Source: an uncultured Atopobiaceae bacterium
GTDB taxonomy: Bacteria > Actinomycetota > Coriobacteriia > Coriobacteriales > Atopobiaceae
DNA length: 64,000 nt
Assembly (NCBI GenBank): GCA_944321515.1
Contig: CALULO010000001.1
Coordinates: forward strand, 248,001-312,000
Reading direction: 5' to 3'
The notes beneath the pieces are model-generated. The model did not search any database and was not told the origin of the DNA. It saw only the letters and a program-made list of their open reading frames with translations. A program made the position numbers and the translations under genes. Position 1 is the first letter of the stretch. The number at the start of each line of letters is the position of its first letter. Positions 45,031 through 54,484 of this stretch are shown here, in pieces.

Positions 45031-46869
45031 ATGCGTCAGGAGAACATCAGAAACATCGCCATCATCGCGCACGTCGACCACGGCAAGACCACCCTCGTGG
45101 ACCAGATGCTCAAGGCCACGGACGCCTTCCGTGAGAACCAGCAGGTCCAGGAGCGCGTGCTTGACTCCAACGACCAGGAGCGCGAGCGCGGCATCACCAT
45201 CCTGGCCAAGAACATCTCCATCGAGTACCAGGGCATCAAGATCAACGTTATCGACACCCCGGGCCACGCCGACTTCGGCGGCGAGGTGGAGCGCGTGCTG
45301 CGCATGGCTGACGGCGCCCTCCTCCTGGTGGACGCCGCAGAGGGCCCGATGCCCCAGACGCGCTTCGTGCTCCGCCACGCCATTGACGCCGGCCTCGCCA
45401 TCATGATCGTGGTCAACAAGATCGACCGCGAGGGCGCGCGCCCGGAGGAGGTTGTCAACGACTCCCTGGACCTCATGATGGACCTCGGCGCTACCGACGA
45501 GCAGCTCGAGTTCTCCATGGAGCACGTGGTGTTTGCCTCCGCGGTCAACGGCTTCGCCCGCCTTGCGCCCAACGACGGCAACATGGACATGTACCCGCTG
45601 CTGGACATGATTGTGGACGCGCTCCCCGCCCCGGACGTGGACGTTGACGGCCCTCTTGCCATGCAGTGCGTGACCATCGACCACTCCGAGTACGTGGGCC
45701 GTATCGGCATCGGCCGCATCTACTCCGGCACCATCCACGACGGCGACAAGATCCTCGTGGTGAAGAACGACGGCAGCCGCGCCATGAGCCAGGTCAAGCA
45801 GCTCTTCACCTTTGACTACCTGGGTCGCAAGGAGGCTACGGAGGTGGCCGCCGGCGACATCGCGGCCGTGGTGGGCGTTGACTCCACCGACATTGGCGAC
45901 GTCTACACCGACCCCGAGAACCCCGTTGAGCTGGAGCCGATCGAGATCGACCCGCCGACGCTCTCCGTCATCTTCGAGCCGTCTACCTCCCCGCTCGTGG
46001 GACGCGAGGGCGACATCGTGGGCGGGCGCCAGCTCAAGGAGCGCCTCATGCAGGAGCGCGAGAACAACGTGACCATGCGCATCGAGGAGCTCCCGGACAA
46101 GACCGGCATCGAGGTCTCCGGCCGCGGCATCCTTCACCTGTCCGTGCTCATGGAGAGCATGCGCCGCGAGGGCTTTGAGTTCCAGGTCGGCCGTCCTCGC
46201 GTGCTCTTCAAGAAGGACGAGAACGGCGCCATGACCGAGCCCGTGGAGCAGGCCGTGGTGGAGTGCCCCGGCGAGTACTCCGGCAAGGTCATCGAGGTCT
46301 TCGGCAACGCCGGCGGCACCATGTCGAGCATGGAGACCGGCACCACGCAGACTCACCTCGAGTTCAAGATCCCCACGCGCGGCATCATGGGCCTCAAGAA
46401 CCGCATCCTGAACGTCACCCACGGCGAGGCCGTCTTCTATCACACGTTCCTCGAGTACGGCCCCTACGCTGGTGAGATTGGCGTCCGCCAGAACGGCGCG
46501 ATGATCTCCATGAGCACCGAGAAGGCCGTCGCGTACGCGCTCGGCACCCTCCAGGAGCGCGGCCAGCTTTTCGTGGGCCCCGGCGACGAGTGCTACGAGG
46601 GCATGCTCGTGGGAGAGCGCTCCAAGCCGGGCGACATGGTGGTGAACATCGCGCGCACCAAGAGCCTCGGCAACCAGCGCTCGAGCACGGCCGACATCGC
46701 CGTTCAGCTCACGCCTCCGCGCACCTTCACCCTTGAGGAGGCGCTCGAGTACATCATGGACGACGAGCTCGTCGAGGTTACGCCGCAGAGCATCCGCATG
46801 CGCAAGCGCATCCTCTCCGAGACCGAGCGCCGCAAGTGGGCGGTGCGCAACGGCAAGGTGAAGAAGTAG
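45031..46869 (+). CDS. typA: Ribosome-associated GTPase TypA/BipA
   Basis: 612-residue translational GTPase that helps 50S assembly under stress. It starts [21 protein letters not shown] at ATG 45031, after GAGAGGG. G motifs are [21 protein letters not shown] and NKIDR. The C-terminal BipA-specific region includes [21 protein letters not shown] (key words). Length and domains are complete. TATACT at about 44983-44988 may be the -10 of its promoter. Confidence 0.95.
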   Translation: MRQENIRNIAIIAHVDHGKTTLVDQMLKATDAFRENQQVQERVLDSNDQERERGITILAKNISIEYQGIKINVIDTPGHADFGGEVERVLRMADGALLLVDAAEGPMPQTRFVLRHAIDAGLAIMIVVNKIDREGARPEEVVNDSLDLMMDLGATDEQLEFSMEHVVFASAVNGFARLAPNDGNMDMYPLLDMIVDALPAPDVDVDGPLAMQCVTIDHSEYVGRIGIGRIYSGTIHDGDKILVVKNDGSRAMSQVKQLFTFDYLGRKEATEVAAGDIAAVVGVDSTDIGDVYTDPENPVELEPIEIDPPTLSVIFEPSTSPLVGREGDIVGGRQLKERLMQERENNVTMRIEELPDKTGIEVSGRGILHLSVLMESMRREGFEFQVGRPRVLFKKDENGAMTEPVEQAVVECPGEYSGKVIEVFGNAGGTMSSMETGTTQTHLEFKIPTRGIMGLKNRILNVTHGEAVFYHTFLEYGPYAGEIGVRQNGAMISMSTEKAVAYALGTLQERGQLFVGPGDECYEGMLVGERSKPGDMVVNIARTKSLGNQRSSTADIAVQLTPPRTFTLEEALEYIMDDELVEVTPQSIRMRKRILSETERRKWAVRNGKVKK

Positions 46870-46890
46870 CCAGCTGCATCACGTCACAAA

Positions 46891-46926
46891 GGAGGGGGCC
46901 GAGAAGAACGTTCTTCTCGGCCCCCT
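46891..46926 (+). terminator. Palindromic terminator of typA
   Basis: A perfect 36-bp palindrome with 18-base arms (GAGGGGGCCGAGAAGAAC) lies 22 bases after typA. TCCCGTTACTT follows on the plus strand, a weak T-tract. It contains the recurrent CGAGAAGAAC motif on both strands. Confidence 0.7.
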
Positions 46927-46980
46927 CTCCCGTTACTTGGCGTGCGGAGCGCCTTGCCCCGAGGTCCTCCTCGCCCTTGG

Positions 46981-47721
46981 CTAGCGGCGCTCGCGGCGAG
47001 TCTTGCGCCATCGGGTAACGCGGACCCGTCGGGCTGCGCGCCGCATGGGCGCCGCCACGCGCGGCGCAAGGTCGACGTCGGCAGGCGTCTTGACGTTGAA
47101 GTGGAGGGACCAGCGACGCAGCCCGATGGTCACGATGACGCAGAGGACAGCTCCCCAGAGCTTGCTCATGGAGAAGAGGACTACGCTGAGGTAGTAGACC
47201 GCAGACCCTCCCAGCGCGCAGAGAGCGTAGAGGTTGGAGCGCTGGAAGATGCGGGGCACCTCGCCGAGAAATACGTCGCGCAGCATGCCCCCGCCCACGC
47301 CAGTCATGGTGCCCATGAGCACACAGGAAGCCGGGAGCAGGCCGTAGACGAGCGCCTTGTCGGTGCCGACCAGGGCGAAGAGCGCAACAGCGATGATGTC
47401 CAGCCACTCCAGGAGGTTGGGAACGCGGTCAAGCAGCCGGGGGAAGAGGAAGCCCAGGAGGCCCGTGGCGACGCTCGCCGGGATGGCGAACGGCGAGTCC
47501 AGCATGTAGACGCTGCCCACCTGCATCATGACGTCGCGGATAAGCCCGCCGCCGAGGCCGCAGAGCACAGCCAGGCCCACGAAGCCAACCGCGTCCAGGT
47601 GCCTGGCACGCGCCACGAGCACGCCGCCGGCCGAGCCTACGATCACCGATGCCAGGTCCACCCATGTGGGCAGCGAGACGGCGGCAAGCTCCGGGTTGAG
47701 GGTAGAGAAGATCTCTGGCAC
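46981..47721 (-). CDS. UPF0126/TRIC-type membrane protein
   Basis: 246 residues from GTG 47721 (VPEIFSTLNPEL), six bases after AAGGAG. It has six to seven hydrophobic helices in two related halves, each with the family motif: GGLIRDVMM in the first and GGGMLRDVF in the second. Prokaryotic members (YicG-like) are structural homologues of trimeric intracellular cation channels and conduct monovalent cations. The C-terminal 40 residues are Arg-rich. No operon partner. Confidence 0.85.
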   Translation of the reverse strand: MPEIFSTLNPELAAVSLPTWVDLASVIVGSAGGVLVARARHLDAVGFVGLAVLCGLGGGLIRDVMMQVGSVYMLDSPFAIPASVATGLLGFLFPRLLDRVPNLLEWLDIIAVALFALVGTDKALVYGLLPASCVLMGTMTGVGGGMLRDVFLGEVPRIFQRSNLYALCALGGSAVYYLSVVLFSMSKLWGAVLCVIVTIGLRRWSLHFNVKTPADVDLAPRVAAPMRRAARRVRVTRWRKTRRERR

Positions 47722-47857
47722 GCGCGCTCCTTGGGACGCTCCTGTGTTGCCCGTCCATTGTTGCTCACGCCGCACTTTCCCACGGCGAGAAAAACTATGA
47801 GATTGTGGCTCGCACTCCGGTCGGTCTTACGCTATACTGACCGCTGCGGCATTTCAT

Positions 47858-47948
47858 GGAGAGTTGTCCGAGTGGCCGAAGGAGCACGATTGGAAATCGT
47901 GTAGGCGCCTAAAGCGTCTCCAGGGTTCAAATCCCTGACTCTCCGCCA
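47858..47948 (+). tRNA. tRNA-Ser(GGA)
   Basis: GGAGAGTTGTCCGAGTGG begins a type II tRNA with a long variable arm. The anticodon loop is TTGGAAA (anticodon GGA), the T-arm GGTTCAAAT, the acceptor partner CTCTCC, discriminator G and encoded CCA. TATACT at 47833-47838 is a likely -10 element. Confidence 0.96.
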
Positions 47949-47988
47949 GAACTTACTCGTGGCGCCTTCGGGCGCCACGTCACCCTTC

Positions 47989-48078
47989 GGAGGGGTGGCA
48001 GAGTGGTTGAATGCGGCGGTCTCGAAAACCGTTTACCCCTTCGGGGGTACGAGGGTTCGAATCCCTCCTCCTCCGCCA
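47989..48078 (+). tRNA. tRNA-Ser(CGA)
   Basis: GGAGGGGTGGCAGAGTGG begins a second type II tRNA; anticodon loop CTCGAAA (anticodon CGA), long variable arm ACCCCTTCGGGGGT, discriminator G and encoded CCA. A hairpin GTGGCGCC-TTCG-GGCGCCAC (47960-47979) without T-tract separates it from the first, so both may share one transcript. Confidence 0.96.
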
Positions 48079-48196
48079 TAGATTGCTTGGGTCGGCGCGC
48101 AGAAGCGAGTCGGCCCTTATTTTGTGCCCGTGAAATGGCCCGGCGGGCGCGCTTGGGGTACGCTACTTGGAGTCCCAAGACCTCAAGGGGGAACCA

Positions 48197-49384
48197 ATGG
48201 TAACCGAGAACGAACTCGAGGGCTTCCGCCGCGACCGCTACTTCGCCCGCGCCTGGGCCCTCCTCACCCGTGACCGAGGGTGGATCAAGCCGATCCTCGT
48301 AATGACCGTCGCGCTGCTCGTGCCTGTCGTGGGGTGGCTCGGCGTCATGGGCTACGTGCTCGAATGGGCTCGCCTCACGGCCTGGGGCGTCAACTCCGCG
48401 CCCAAGCAGCGCGGCGTGGCGGTTGGCTCCTGCATCGCCAGCGGCTGGCGCGCCTTCGTGGTGCTGCTCGTCTGGGGCATCTGCGAGGGGCTCATCGCCT
48501 CCGTGGCCGATGCCCTGCCGCTTGTGGGCGGGCTCCTCTCGTTTGCGTGGACGATATTCGGTATCTTCCTTACGCTGGTGGTCATGGTGGCCATGCTGCG
48601 TGCGACCATCTACCAGAAGATCAAGGCGGGCCTCCGCCTGCCCACCATCTGGAAGATGGCCTCGCACGACGTGGCCGGCCTCATGCGGATCCTGGGCATT
48701 TTCGTGCTGGGAGCGCTTGTGATTGGCGTGGTCTCCGCCGTCGTGGCGATCGCGGTGCTGATGAACATCCTCCCGCAGTTCATCTATCTCGTGGATTACG
48801 TCATGTCCTACGAGCCCATCATGTCCGACGCCATGATCGTGGGGATAGTGGCCCCGCGTCTCGTCATGATCGTGCTGTCCCAGTGGCCGGCCCTCGTTGT
48901 GGCGGCGCTGGTGGACGGCTTCCTCGGCATAGTGGTGTCGATGCTCGGCTACACCGCGCTCGGCCTGTGGATGCGCCAGTTCAACGTGGCTGCGTGGACG
49001 CGTGAGGAGGACCCCCTTCCGCCCTGTCTAACCGACCCTCGTGATGTTGAGCCCGCTGCCTGGCAGGACCCGGTGGCGCCCGCGCCGCCCGTCCAGGCCG
49101 ACTCAGGCTCCGCGCCGTCCCCGTCTGACGGGCAGGCCAACGAGGGCGAGGCCCAGGTGGTTGAGGTTACCCCGCTTGCCGTTTCGCCTGACGCGCCGGC
49201 GCCGCAGGAGGAGCCAACTCCCGACACCACGCAGGAGCCGACTCCCGACCCCGCCGGGGACCAGGCGGCCACGCCGTCCGCTGAGGAGCTGCCTACTGAG
49301 GAGCCAGGCGAGCCCTCCCCGCGGTCTGACGGCGAGGGTACCGAGAGCCAGGAGAGCTCGGACTCGGAGGAGCCAATCTCCTAG
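48197..49384 (+). CDS. DUF4013-type membrane protein with disordered tail
   Basis: 395 residues from ATG 48197 (MVTENELEGFRRDRYF), with AGGGGG eight bases ahead. About six hydrophobic helices between residues 30 and 260 (LVMTVALLVPVVGWLGVMGY, FVVLLVWGICEGLI and others) match the DUF4013 layout in which an N-terminal domain precedes repeated pairs of helices. The last 130 residues are Pro/Glu/Ala-rich with TPDTTQEPTPDP and likely disordered. Function unknown; monocistronic by its own terminator. Confidence 0.75.
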   Translation: MVTENELEGFRRDRYFARAWALLTRDRGWIKPILVMTVALLVPVVGWLGVMGYVLEWARLTAWGVNSAPKQRGVAVGSCIASGWRAFVVLLVWGICEGLIASVADALPLVGGLLSFAWTIFGIFLTLVVMVAMLRATIYQKIKAGLRLPTIWKMASHDVAGLMRILGIFVLGALVIGVVSAVVAIAVLMNILPQFIYLVDYVMSYEPIMSDAMIVGIVAPRLVMIVLSQWPALVVAALVDGFLGIVVSMLGYTALGLWMRQFNVAAWTREEDPLPPCLTDPRDVEPAAWQDPVAPAPPVQADSGSAPSPSDGQANEGEAQVVEVTPLAVSPDAPAPQEEPTPDTTQEPTPDPAGDQAATPSAEELPTEEPGEPSPRSDGEGTESQESSDSEEPIS

Positions 49385-49419
49385 GCCGGCGTACGTCACC
49401 GAGTTTGTGAAGGCCTTGT

Positions 49420-49454
49420 GGGCGCCTGGGGCATCACGTCCCCGGGCGCCCTTT
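49420..49454 (+). terminator. Terminator of the DUF4013 gene
   Basis: GGGCGCC...GGGG pairs with CCCC...GGGCGCCC across a short loop (49420-49451), followed by CTTTG. Confidence 0.7.
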
Positions 49455-49674
49455 GCGTATGAGGTCGTGGCCTCGAGGATCTTCTCGCCGGCGGAAGACT
49501 GCCGGGAGTTAGCCAAAAGACGGTTGCAAGAGCCGTCGGCTACCATCCGGGGAAGGGGAAATCGTGGAGGTTTCACGGGCTGCAAACGCCTGTGGTAAGA
49601 TGTCCAGCCGAACCTTTCCTGCTCCGGGTGCACCTTCACTCCCCGGAGCCATTAGCCCAGAGGAGGTGAAACAC

Positions 49675-49962
49675 ATGAAGGCCTATGAACTGCTGTATTT
49701 TGTCGACCCCACGTGCAACGAGGAGACCCGCGCCGGCGTCATGAAGCGCATCGAGGTTGCTCTCGGCGATGGCAAGGTTGACAGCGTCGAGGACTGGGGC
49801 AAGCGCAAGCTCGCCTTTGAGGTCGACGACCTTACCGAGGGTGACTACATCCTCATCAACTTCCACGCAGATCCCACCGTTATCGCCGAGCTCGATCGAG
49901 TTCTGCGCATCAACGACGCCGTGAAGCGTCACATGGTGGTGCGTCGTCCGGACAAGGACTAG
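49675..49962 (+). CDS. rpsF: 30S ribosomal protein S6
   Basis: 95-residue S6 with the start MKAYELLYFVDPTCNEE and the family block GKRKLAFEVDDLTEGDY. It binds S18 and 16S rRNA. GAGGAGGTG lies seven bases before the ATG at 49675; the open frame extends upstream without a ribosome site. It opens the conserved operon rpsF-ssb-rpsR-...-rplI. Confidence 0.97.
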   Translation: MKAYELLYFVDPTCNEETRAGVMKRIEVALGDGKVDSVEDWGKRKLAFEVDDLTEGDYILINFHADPTVIAELDRVLRINDAVKRHMVVRRPDKD

Positions 49963-50008
49963 GCATGGAAGCGCGGGCCGGGAGGCCCGCTGAGAGAGGG
50001 AGTGAGTC

Positions 50009-50509
50009 ATGAGCATCAACAGGGTCAACATCTCGGGCAACCTCACCAGGGACCCCGAGCTGCGCATGACGGGCAGCGGCACGCAGATTCTTTCCTTCGG
50101 CGTTGCCGTCAACGACCGTCGTCGCAACCCGCAGAGCGGCGAGTGGGAGGACTACCCCAACTTCGTCGACTGCGTTGTCTTCGGCGCCCGCGCCGAACCG
50201 CTCTCCCGCTTCCTCTCCAAGGGCTCGAAGGTTGCCGTTGAGGGCAAGCTTCGGTACAGCTCCTGGGAGACAAAGGACGGCCAGAAGCGCAGCAAGCTCG
50301 AGGTCGTGGTCGACGAGGTCGAGTTCCTCAGCCCGAGGAACCAGCAGGGCGGCGGAGCCTCCGCGTCCTACCAGGGCGGCCCGTCGTATGGCGCGCCCGT
50401 CGCGGCCGCGCCTCAGCCCGCCGCGGCTATGCCGCAGCAGGGCGGCTACGCCAACCCCGTCCAGACCCCGCCGTCGACTGACGTCTACGACGAGGACATC
50501 CCGTTCTAA
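50009..50509 (+). CDS. ssb: Single-stranded DNA-binding protein
   Basis: 166-residue SSB. The OB fold covers 1-110 (MSINRVNISGNLTRDPELRMT ... key words FGVAVNDRR and YPNFVDCVVFG). A Gly/Gln/Pro/Ala-rich linker follows, and the acidic tip YDEDIPF binds partner enzymes. It protects single strands at replication forks. It follows rpsF by 46 bases, with GAGAGGGAG as ribosome site. Confidence 0.97.
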   Translation: MSINRVNISGNLTRDPELRMTGSGTQILSFGVAVNDRRRNPQSGEWEDYPNFVDCVVFGARAEPLSRFLSKGSKVAVEGKLRYSSWETKDGQKRSKLEVVVDEVEFLSPRNQQGGGASASYQGGPSYGAPVAAAPQPAAAMPQQGGYANPVQTPPSTDVYDEDIPF

Positions 50510-50563
50510 CCATCCGGCGGCAAGGGACCTGTCCCGCGCCGCCAATAGAAAGGCAAACAAGAC

Positions 50564-50836
50564 ATGGCTCAGCAGAAGCAAGACTATCAGCGCCAGCCGC
50601 GTCGCAAGTACTGCCAGTTCTGCAAGGAGGAGACTGAGTACATCGACTACAAGGATGTGCAGCTCCTCCGCAAGTACATGACCGACCGCGGCAAGATCAA
50701 GCCGCGCCGCGTCACTGGCGCCTGCACGCAGCACCAGCACGACATCGCGCTCGCCATCAAGCGCGCCCGCGAGATGGCGCTTTTGCCCTACACCGTCCCC
50801 GTGGTCTCCAGCCGCGGCGGCCGCAACCGCGGCTAG
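50564..50836 (+). CDS. rpsR: 30S ribosomal protein S18
   Basis: 90-residue S18 with [22 protein letters not shown] (first half, key words) and [23 protein letters not shown] at the end, as in the zinc-binding (C+) form: Cys residues in YCQFC and GACTQHQ remain. The family length is about 75-90. Confidence 0.97.
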   Translation: MAQQKQDYQRQPRRKYCQFCKEETEYIDYKDVQLLRKYMTDRGKIKPRRVTGACTQHQHDIALAIKRAREMALLPYTVPVVSSRGGRNRG

Positions 50837-50864
50837 GCGCCTTTTCGGGAGAAGAGCGCAGGCG

Positions 50865-51929
50865 ATGAGCGGCTGGCCCAACAACGGCTTCCCCACCCCT
50901 CCTCAGGGGGCGGGGGACGCGCGCGAGCCCTCCACGGAAGAGCGGGGCATCGTACCCGCCGGCCAGGGAGGCGGTTCGCGCCGACCAGCTCTCTCGCTGC
51001 CTTCGGGCCTGTTCTTCTGTGCGCTTGGAGGGGCCGTGGCCTCGTCTTCGATGGCCCTGCTCGCCCCAGCGCTCGTGGGATATGGGTTCGTCTCGGCGTC
51101 CTCGACGGGCGGACTTCGCGGCAAGGTCGCGGGGGTGGCGTTCTCCGTTGTCCCCGCGGTGGCCCTCAGCCTCGCGCTAGGGCCCTCCTCCATAGCCGCG
51201 GCAGTCCTTTGCTGCCTTCTGGCGTGCGTGGTGGCCGAGCTCGCCCTTCGCGGGCGGCTCACCCCTGGTCTGGCCTGTGCGCTTGTCGCCCTTGTGGCGC
51301 TTGCGCAGATGGGGACGGACGCGGTGGTCTGCACTACGCAGGGCACGACCATCGCCGTGCGCGTCGATGAGCTCGTGGCGGCCTACCAGGAGTCCCTCTC
51401 GGGAACCTCTGTGAGCGCCGCGGCCCTGATGCAGCAGGTCCGTGCCGTGATGTCGCTCATGTGGCCGACGGCCTACGTCCTGTCCGCCGTCGCCGAGTAC
51501 CTCTTCGCCTCGGCGGGCGTGGCGCTTGCCCTGGCACGGGTCCCTGACCCCACCGTGAGGAGGCCTCGGTATGCGGAGTTCGACCTCCCGCTCTGGGTGG
51601 TCGGCGTGCTGGTCGTGGGCGCCGCCGGGCTCGCCTTTGGGCTCACGGCCTCTGGGCCGGCCGCAGACGCGGTCCTCATGGTCTCGGCCAATGTCCTCAT
51701 GGCACTGAGGGTCGCCGTGGCGGCGCAGGGCCTTGCGGTGTTCGCCTGGCTCCTTGGGCGACGCCACACAGGGCCGCTCGCATCCGCGCTGCTCGGCGGC
51801 ATTGCGCTCTATCTTGAAGTACAGTTTTTCGTAATGACCCTTGTGGGCCTTGTCGATGTCTGGGCTAACTTCCGTCACCTTGATCATGGCGGCCGTTCCC
51901 AGGACGAGGCTCCCGCGGGCCAAGACTAG
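50865..51929 (+). CDS. DUF2232 membrane protein
   Basis: 354 residues from ATG 50865. About eight hydrophobic helices follow an N-terminal, Gly/Pro-rich 40-residue segment. Location between rpsR and rplI and the number of helices match the YybS/DUF2232 family, which occupies the same place in Firmicutes (yybS next to rplI). Function unknown. It starts 28 bases after rpsR and ends 36 bases before rplI, so it is part of the ribosomal operon. Confidence 0.75.
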   Translation: MSGWPNNGFPTPPQGAGDAREPSTEERGIVPAGQGGGSRRPALSLPSGLFFCALGGAVASSSMALLAPALVGYGFVSASSTGGLRGKVAGVAFSVVPAVALSLALGPSSIAAAVLCCLLACVVAELALRGRLTPGLACALVALVALAQMGTDAVVCTTQGTTIAVRVDELVAAYQESLSGTSVSAAALMQQVRAVMSLMWPTAYVLSAVAEYLFASAGVALALARVPDPTVRRPRYAEFDLPLWVVGVLVVGAAGLAFGLTASGPAADAVLMVSANVLMALRVAVAAQGLAVFAWLLGRRHTGPLASALLGGIALYLEVQFFVMTLVGLVDVWANFRHLDHGGRSQDEAPAGQD

Positions 51930-51965
51930 CGGTCGGCTTTGGCCGACCAACCGAAGGAGTGTCAC

Positions 51966-52496
51966 ATGAAAGTCATCCTTTTGGGTGAGCTCCGGGGCAA
52001 GGGCGGAGAGGGCGACATCGTAGAGGTCGCTCAGGGCTACGCGGAGAACTACCTGTTCCCCAACAAGATCGCCCAGCCCGCCACCCCGGGCAACATCAAG
52101 CAGCTCGAGGAGCGTCGTCACAACATCGAGAAGCGCGAGGCCGAGCGCGTTGCCAACGCCGAGGCCACCAAGGCCGCCCTCGATGGCAAGTCCGTCACCG
52201 TCGACGCCAAGATCGGCGAGGAGGGCCAGCTCTTCGGCTCCGTTACCCCCGCCCAGATCGCTGATGCCATCAAGGACCAGCTTGGCGTCGAGGTCGACCG
52301 CAAGCGCGTCGGCCGTGGCAACAACCTCAAGACCTCCGGCAAGCACGCCGTCGAGGTCAACCTCTACCGCGAGATCACCGCGGTGGTCAACGTCCTGGTC
52401 GGCGTGACCGAGGAGGCTGTCGAGGAGGAGGCCGAGGTCGTCGAGACCGAGGCTGAGGCTGAGACCGAGGCTGCCGAGGAGACCGTCGCCGAGTAG
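51966..52496 (+). CDS. rplI: 50S ribosomal protein L9 with acidic tail
   Basis: 176 residues from ATG 51966 (MKVILLGELRGKGGEGDIVEV). The two L9 domains cover 1-148, with GYAENYLFPNKIAQPAT. The normal protein ends near residue 148; here a Glu/Ala/Thr/Val-rich tail of about 28 residues follows (EAVEEEAEVVETEAEAETE). L9 binds 23S rRNA and limits frameshifting. AAGGAG precedes the start. Confidence 0.95.
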   Translation: MKVILLGELRGKGGEGDIVEVAQGYAENYLFPNKIAQPATPGNIKQLEERRHNIEKREAERVANAEATKAALDGKSVTVDAKIGEEGQLFGSVTPAQIADAIKDQLGVEVDRKRVGRGNNLKTSGKHAVEVNLYREITAVVNVLVGVTEEAVEEEAEVVETEAEAETEAAEETVAE

Positions 52497-52569
52497 GCGA
52501 GGTTTTCAACGCGCTCTTCGCTGAACTGGGGATTTCTACAATAACCGCAGGTCAGCAAAGTGTAAACGC

Positions 52570-52607
52570 AGGCCCCGGGCGGCATCTCGCCGCTCGGGGC
52601 CTCTTTG
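52570..52607 (+). terminator. Terminator of the rpsF-rplI operon
   Basis: AGGCCCCG...GCGGC pairs with GCCGC...CGGGGCCT (52570-52602, one mismatch), followed by CTTTGTG. Confidence 0.8.
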
Positions 52608-52693
52608 TGGGTCCCAAAAGCAATACCAGCGTCTACCTGCGGTTTTTTAAACTGGATCATTCTTTTGTACACATTGCTATGTGCCGTTGCGAC

Positions 52694-52769
52694 TGTCGAG
52701 AAGATTGGTCGAAAGCTTACGGTGTTGTCGAAAACTTTGGGAATCCAGCGGGAATAAATTTGTTGAAAA
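52694..52769 (-). promoter_or_regulatory. DnaA-box-like cluster upstream of dnaB
   Basis: In an AT-richer stretch of the 473-base gap before dnaB, the minus strand reads TTCTCGACA (52702-52694), TTTTCGACA (52734-52726) and TTTTCAACA (52769-52761). The middle one is identical to three boxes of the origin. Two copies of TTGACAGGG, 17 bp apart, lie further down near 52855-52880. A weak -10 TAGAAT (about 52933) precedes dnaB. Confidence 0.5.
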
Positions 52770-52969
52770 CGTTGAAAGATAAAGAATCCGCCGGTTGGGG
52801 CCAAGGTTTTTCTCGTCATGAGTGTCGAAGACCGCGGAGCTGAAAATTGCCCCCTTGACAGGGTCCAGTATTTGACAGGGGAACACTCGAACGCCCATGG
52901 GTTCCCTAGGGTGCTCCCCATGTGTACCGCGCTAGAATGGACGGACGAACTCGGAGCAAGGAGAGAGCC

Positions 52970-54358
52970 GTGGCGAAGAGCGACTACGCAGTGAACCCAA
53001 CTAGGATGACGGTCGGCGAGGGCGCCGCCATGCCACAGGACCCAGAGGCGGAGGCCTCCGTCCTCTCTGCGATGATGGTCTCGCCGGAAGCGCTGCAGGA
53101 GTGCCTCATCGACCTCGAGCCCGACGACTTCTACCTTCCCTCCAACCGCACGGTCTTCCTGGCCATGCGCGAGATGTTCGACAAGAACCTCCCCATCGAC
53201 ACCATCTCCCTGGCCGACTTCCTCAAGACCTCCGGCGAGTTGGACCGCGTGGGCGGTCGGAGCTTCCTCCTTGGCCTGGGCAACAACTCCCTTGCGCTCG
53301 TGGGCTGGCGTCGTCACGTGGAGATGCTCCACCGCGACACCACGCTGCGCAAGATGATCAGCGCCGCGGCCCAGATCACTGCGCTGGCCTTTGACGCTCC
53401 CGAGGACACCAAGGAGGTGGTGGACCGCGCGGAGAAGCTCCTGTTGGACGTGACGGACCGAGACGTCCACTCCGGCGAGCAGTCCCTCGAGGAGATCATG
53501 GCCGACCTCTACGAGGACCTCGGCCAGAACGCCGCCAACCACGACAAGCCCCTCGGCGTCTCCACGGGCTTCCCCCGCATCGACGAGACGCTGCTTGGCC
53601 TGCGTCCCGGCCAGATGATCGTCATCGGTGCCCGCCCGGGCGTCGGCAAGACCTCGTTCGCGCTGAACCTGGCCACCAACGCGGCCTTCGCCGGCGCGTC
53701 CGTGGCGCTCTTCTCGCTGGAGATGTCAAAGGTGGAGATCGCGCAGAGGCTGCTGGCGGCCAACGCGCGCGTGGGCCTTCAGGAGATTCGCTCCGCCCGA
53801 ATCAGGAACGAGCAGTGGCCCCAGATCCTCCAGGCCACAAACGACCTCTCCCAGCTGGACATCATGATCGACGACACCCCGGGCACCACCGTCACGGAGA
53901 TCCGCGCAAAGGCGCGGCGCATCCTGCACGGCAAGCCGCTCGGTCTGGTGATTATCGACTACCTGCAGCTCATCTCGCCGCCGGCGGGCGGCCACCGTGC
54001 CGACAGCCGTGCCACCGAGGTCTCCGAGATGAGCCGCGGCATCAAGATCATGGCGAAGGATCTCGAGGTGCCAGTTGTGGCGCTCTCCCAGCTCAACCGT
54101 ACCGTCGAGAACCGCACCGGCAAGCGCCCGCAGCTCTCTGACCTGCGCGAGTCCGGCTCAATCGAGCAGGACGCCGACATCGTCGCCCTGCTCGACCGCT
54201 CGATGAACGAGGACGAGGCCTCACGCGAGGACCGCCCGGACATGAACGAGACCACGTTCATCATCGCCAAGAACCGCTCCGGCGCCCTTGCGGACATCGC
54301 GCTCACGTTCCTGCCGGGGTCCACGAAGTTCGTCGAGGTGGACAGCTTCCACGGCTAG
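52970..54358 (+). CDS. dnaB: Replicative DNA helicase DnaB
   Basis: 462-residue hexameric fork helicase. I start at GTG 52970 (VAKSDYAVNPTRM), after AAGGAGAG. The N-terminal domain begins near PQDPEAEASVLSAMM. Walker A is GARPGVGKTSFALNLA (about 222-237), Walker B LVIIDYLQLI, and the arginine-finger region LSQLNRTVE...RESGSIEQDADIV. No intein is present. It lies alone between the rplI operon and purA, and its upstream region carries DnaA-like boxes. Confidence 0.96.
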   Translation: MAKSDYAVNPTRMTVGEGAAMPQDPEAEASVLSAMMVSPEALQECLIDLEPDDFYLPSNRTVFLAMREMFDKNLPIDTISLADFLKTSGELDRVGGRSFLLGLGNNSLALVGWRRHVEMLHRDTTLRKMISAAAQITALAFDAPEDTKEVVDRAEKLLLDVTDRDVHSGEQSLEEIMADLYEDLGQNAANHDKPLGVSTGFPRIDETLLGLRPGQMIVIGARPGVGKTSFALNLATNAAFAGASVALFSLEMSKVEIAQRLLAANARVGLQEIRSARIRNEQWPQILQATNDLSQLDIMIDDTPGTTVTEIRAKARRILHGKPLGLVIIDYLQLISPPAGGHRADSRATEVSEMSRGIKIMAKDLEVPVVALSQLNRTVENRTGKRPQLSDLRESGSIEQDADIVALLDRSMNEDEASREDRPDMNETTFIIAKNRSGALADIALTFLPGSTKFVEVDSFHG

Positions 54359-54443
54359 CGGGGACCCCCGCGCGCCGGCGGCCTCTGGGAAACTCCCCAG
54401 CCCCCTGGTCTGGCTGCGAGGTTCTTCTCGCCGCTCCATGGCC

Positions 54444-54449
54444 TATAAT
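54444..54449 (+). promoter_or_regulatory. -10 element of purA
   Basis: TATAAT, a perfect -10 hexamer 36 bases before the purA start. A -35 at 17-base spacing would fall within GTTCTTCTCGCC (54421-54432), a motif found in several other places of the window. Confidence 0.6.
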
Positions 54450-54484
54450 CGATCGTGTATGTGAATCGCGACGAAAGGGCGCAC

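Noticed and set aside
52607-52843. 78-codon frame in the gap before dnaB
   Set aside because: No ribosome site, unusual composition, and it crosses the DnaA-like boxes; more likely regulatory DNA.
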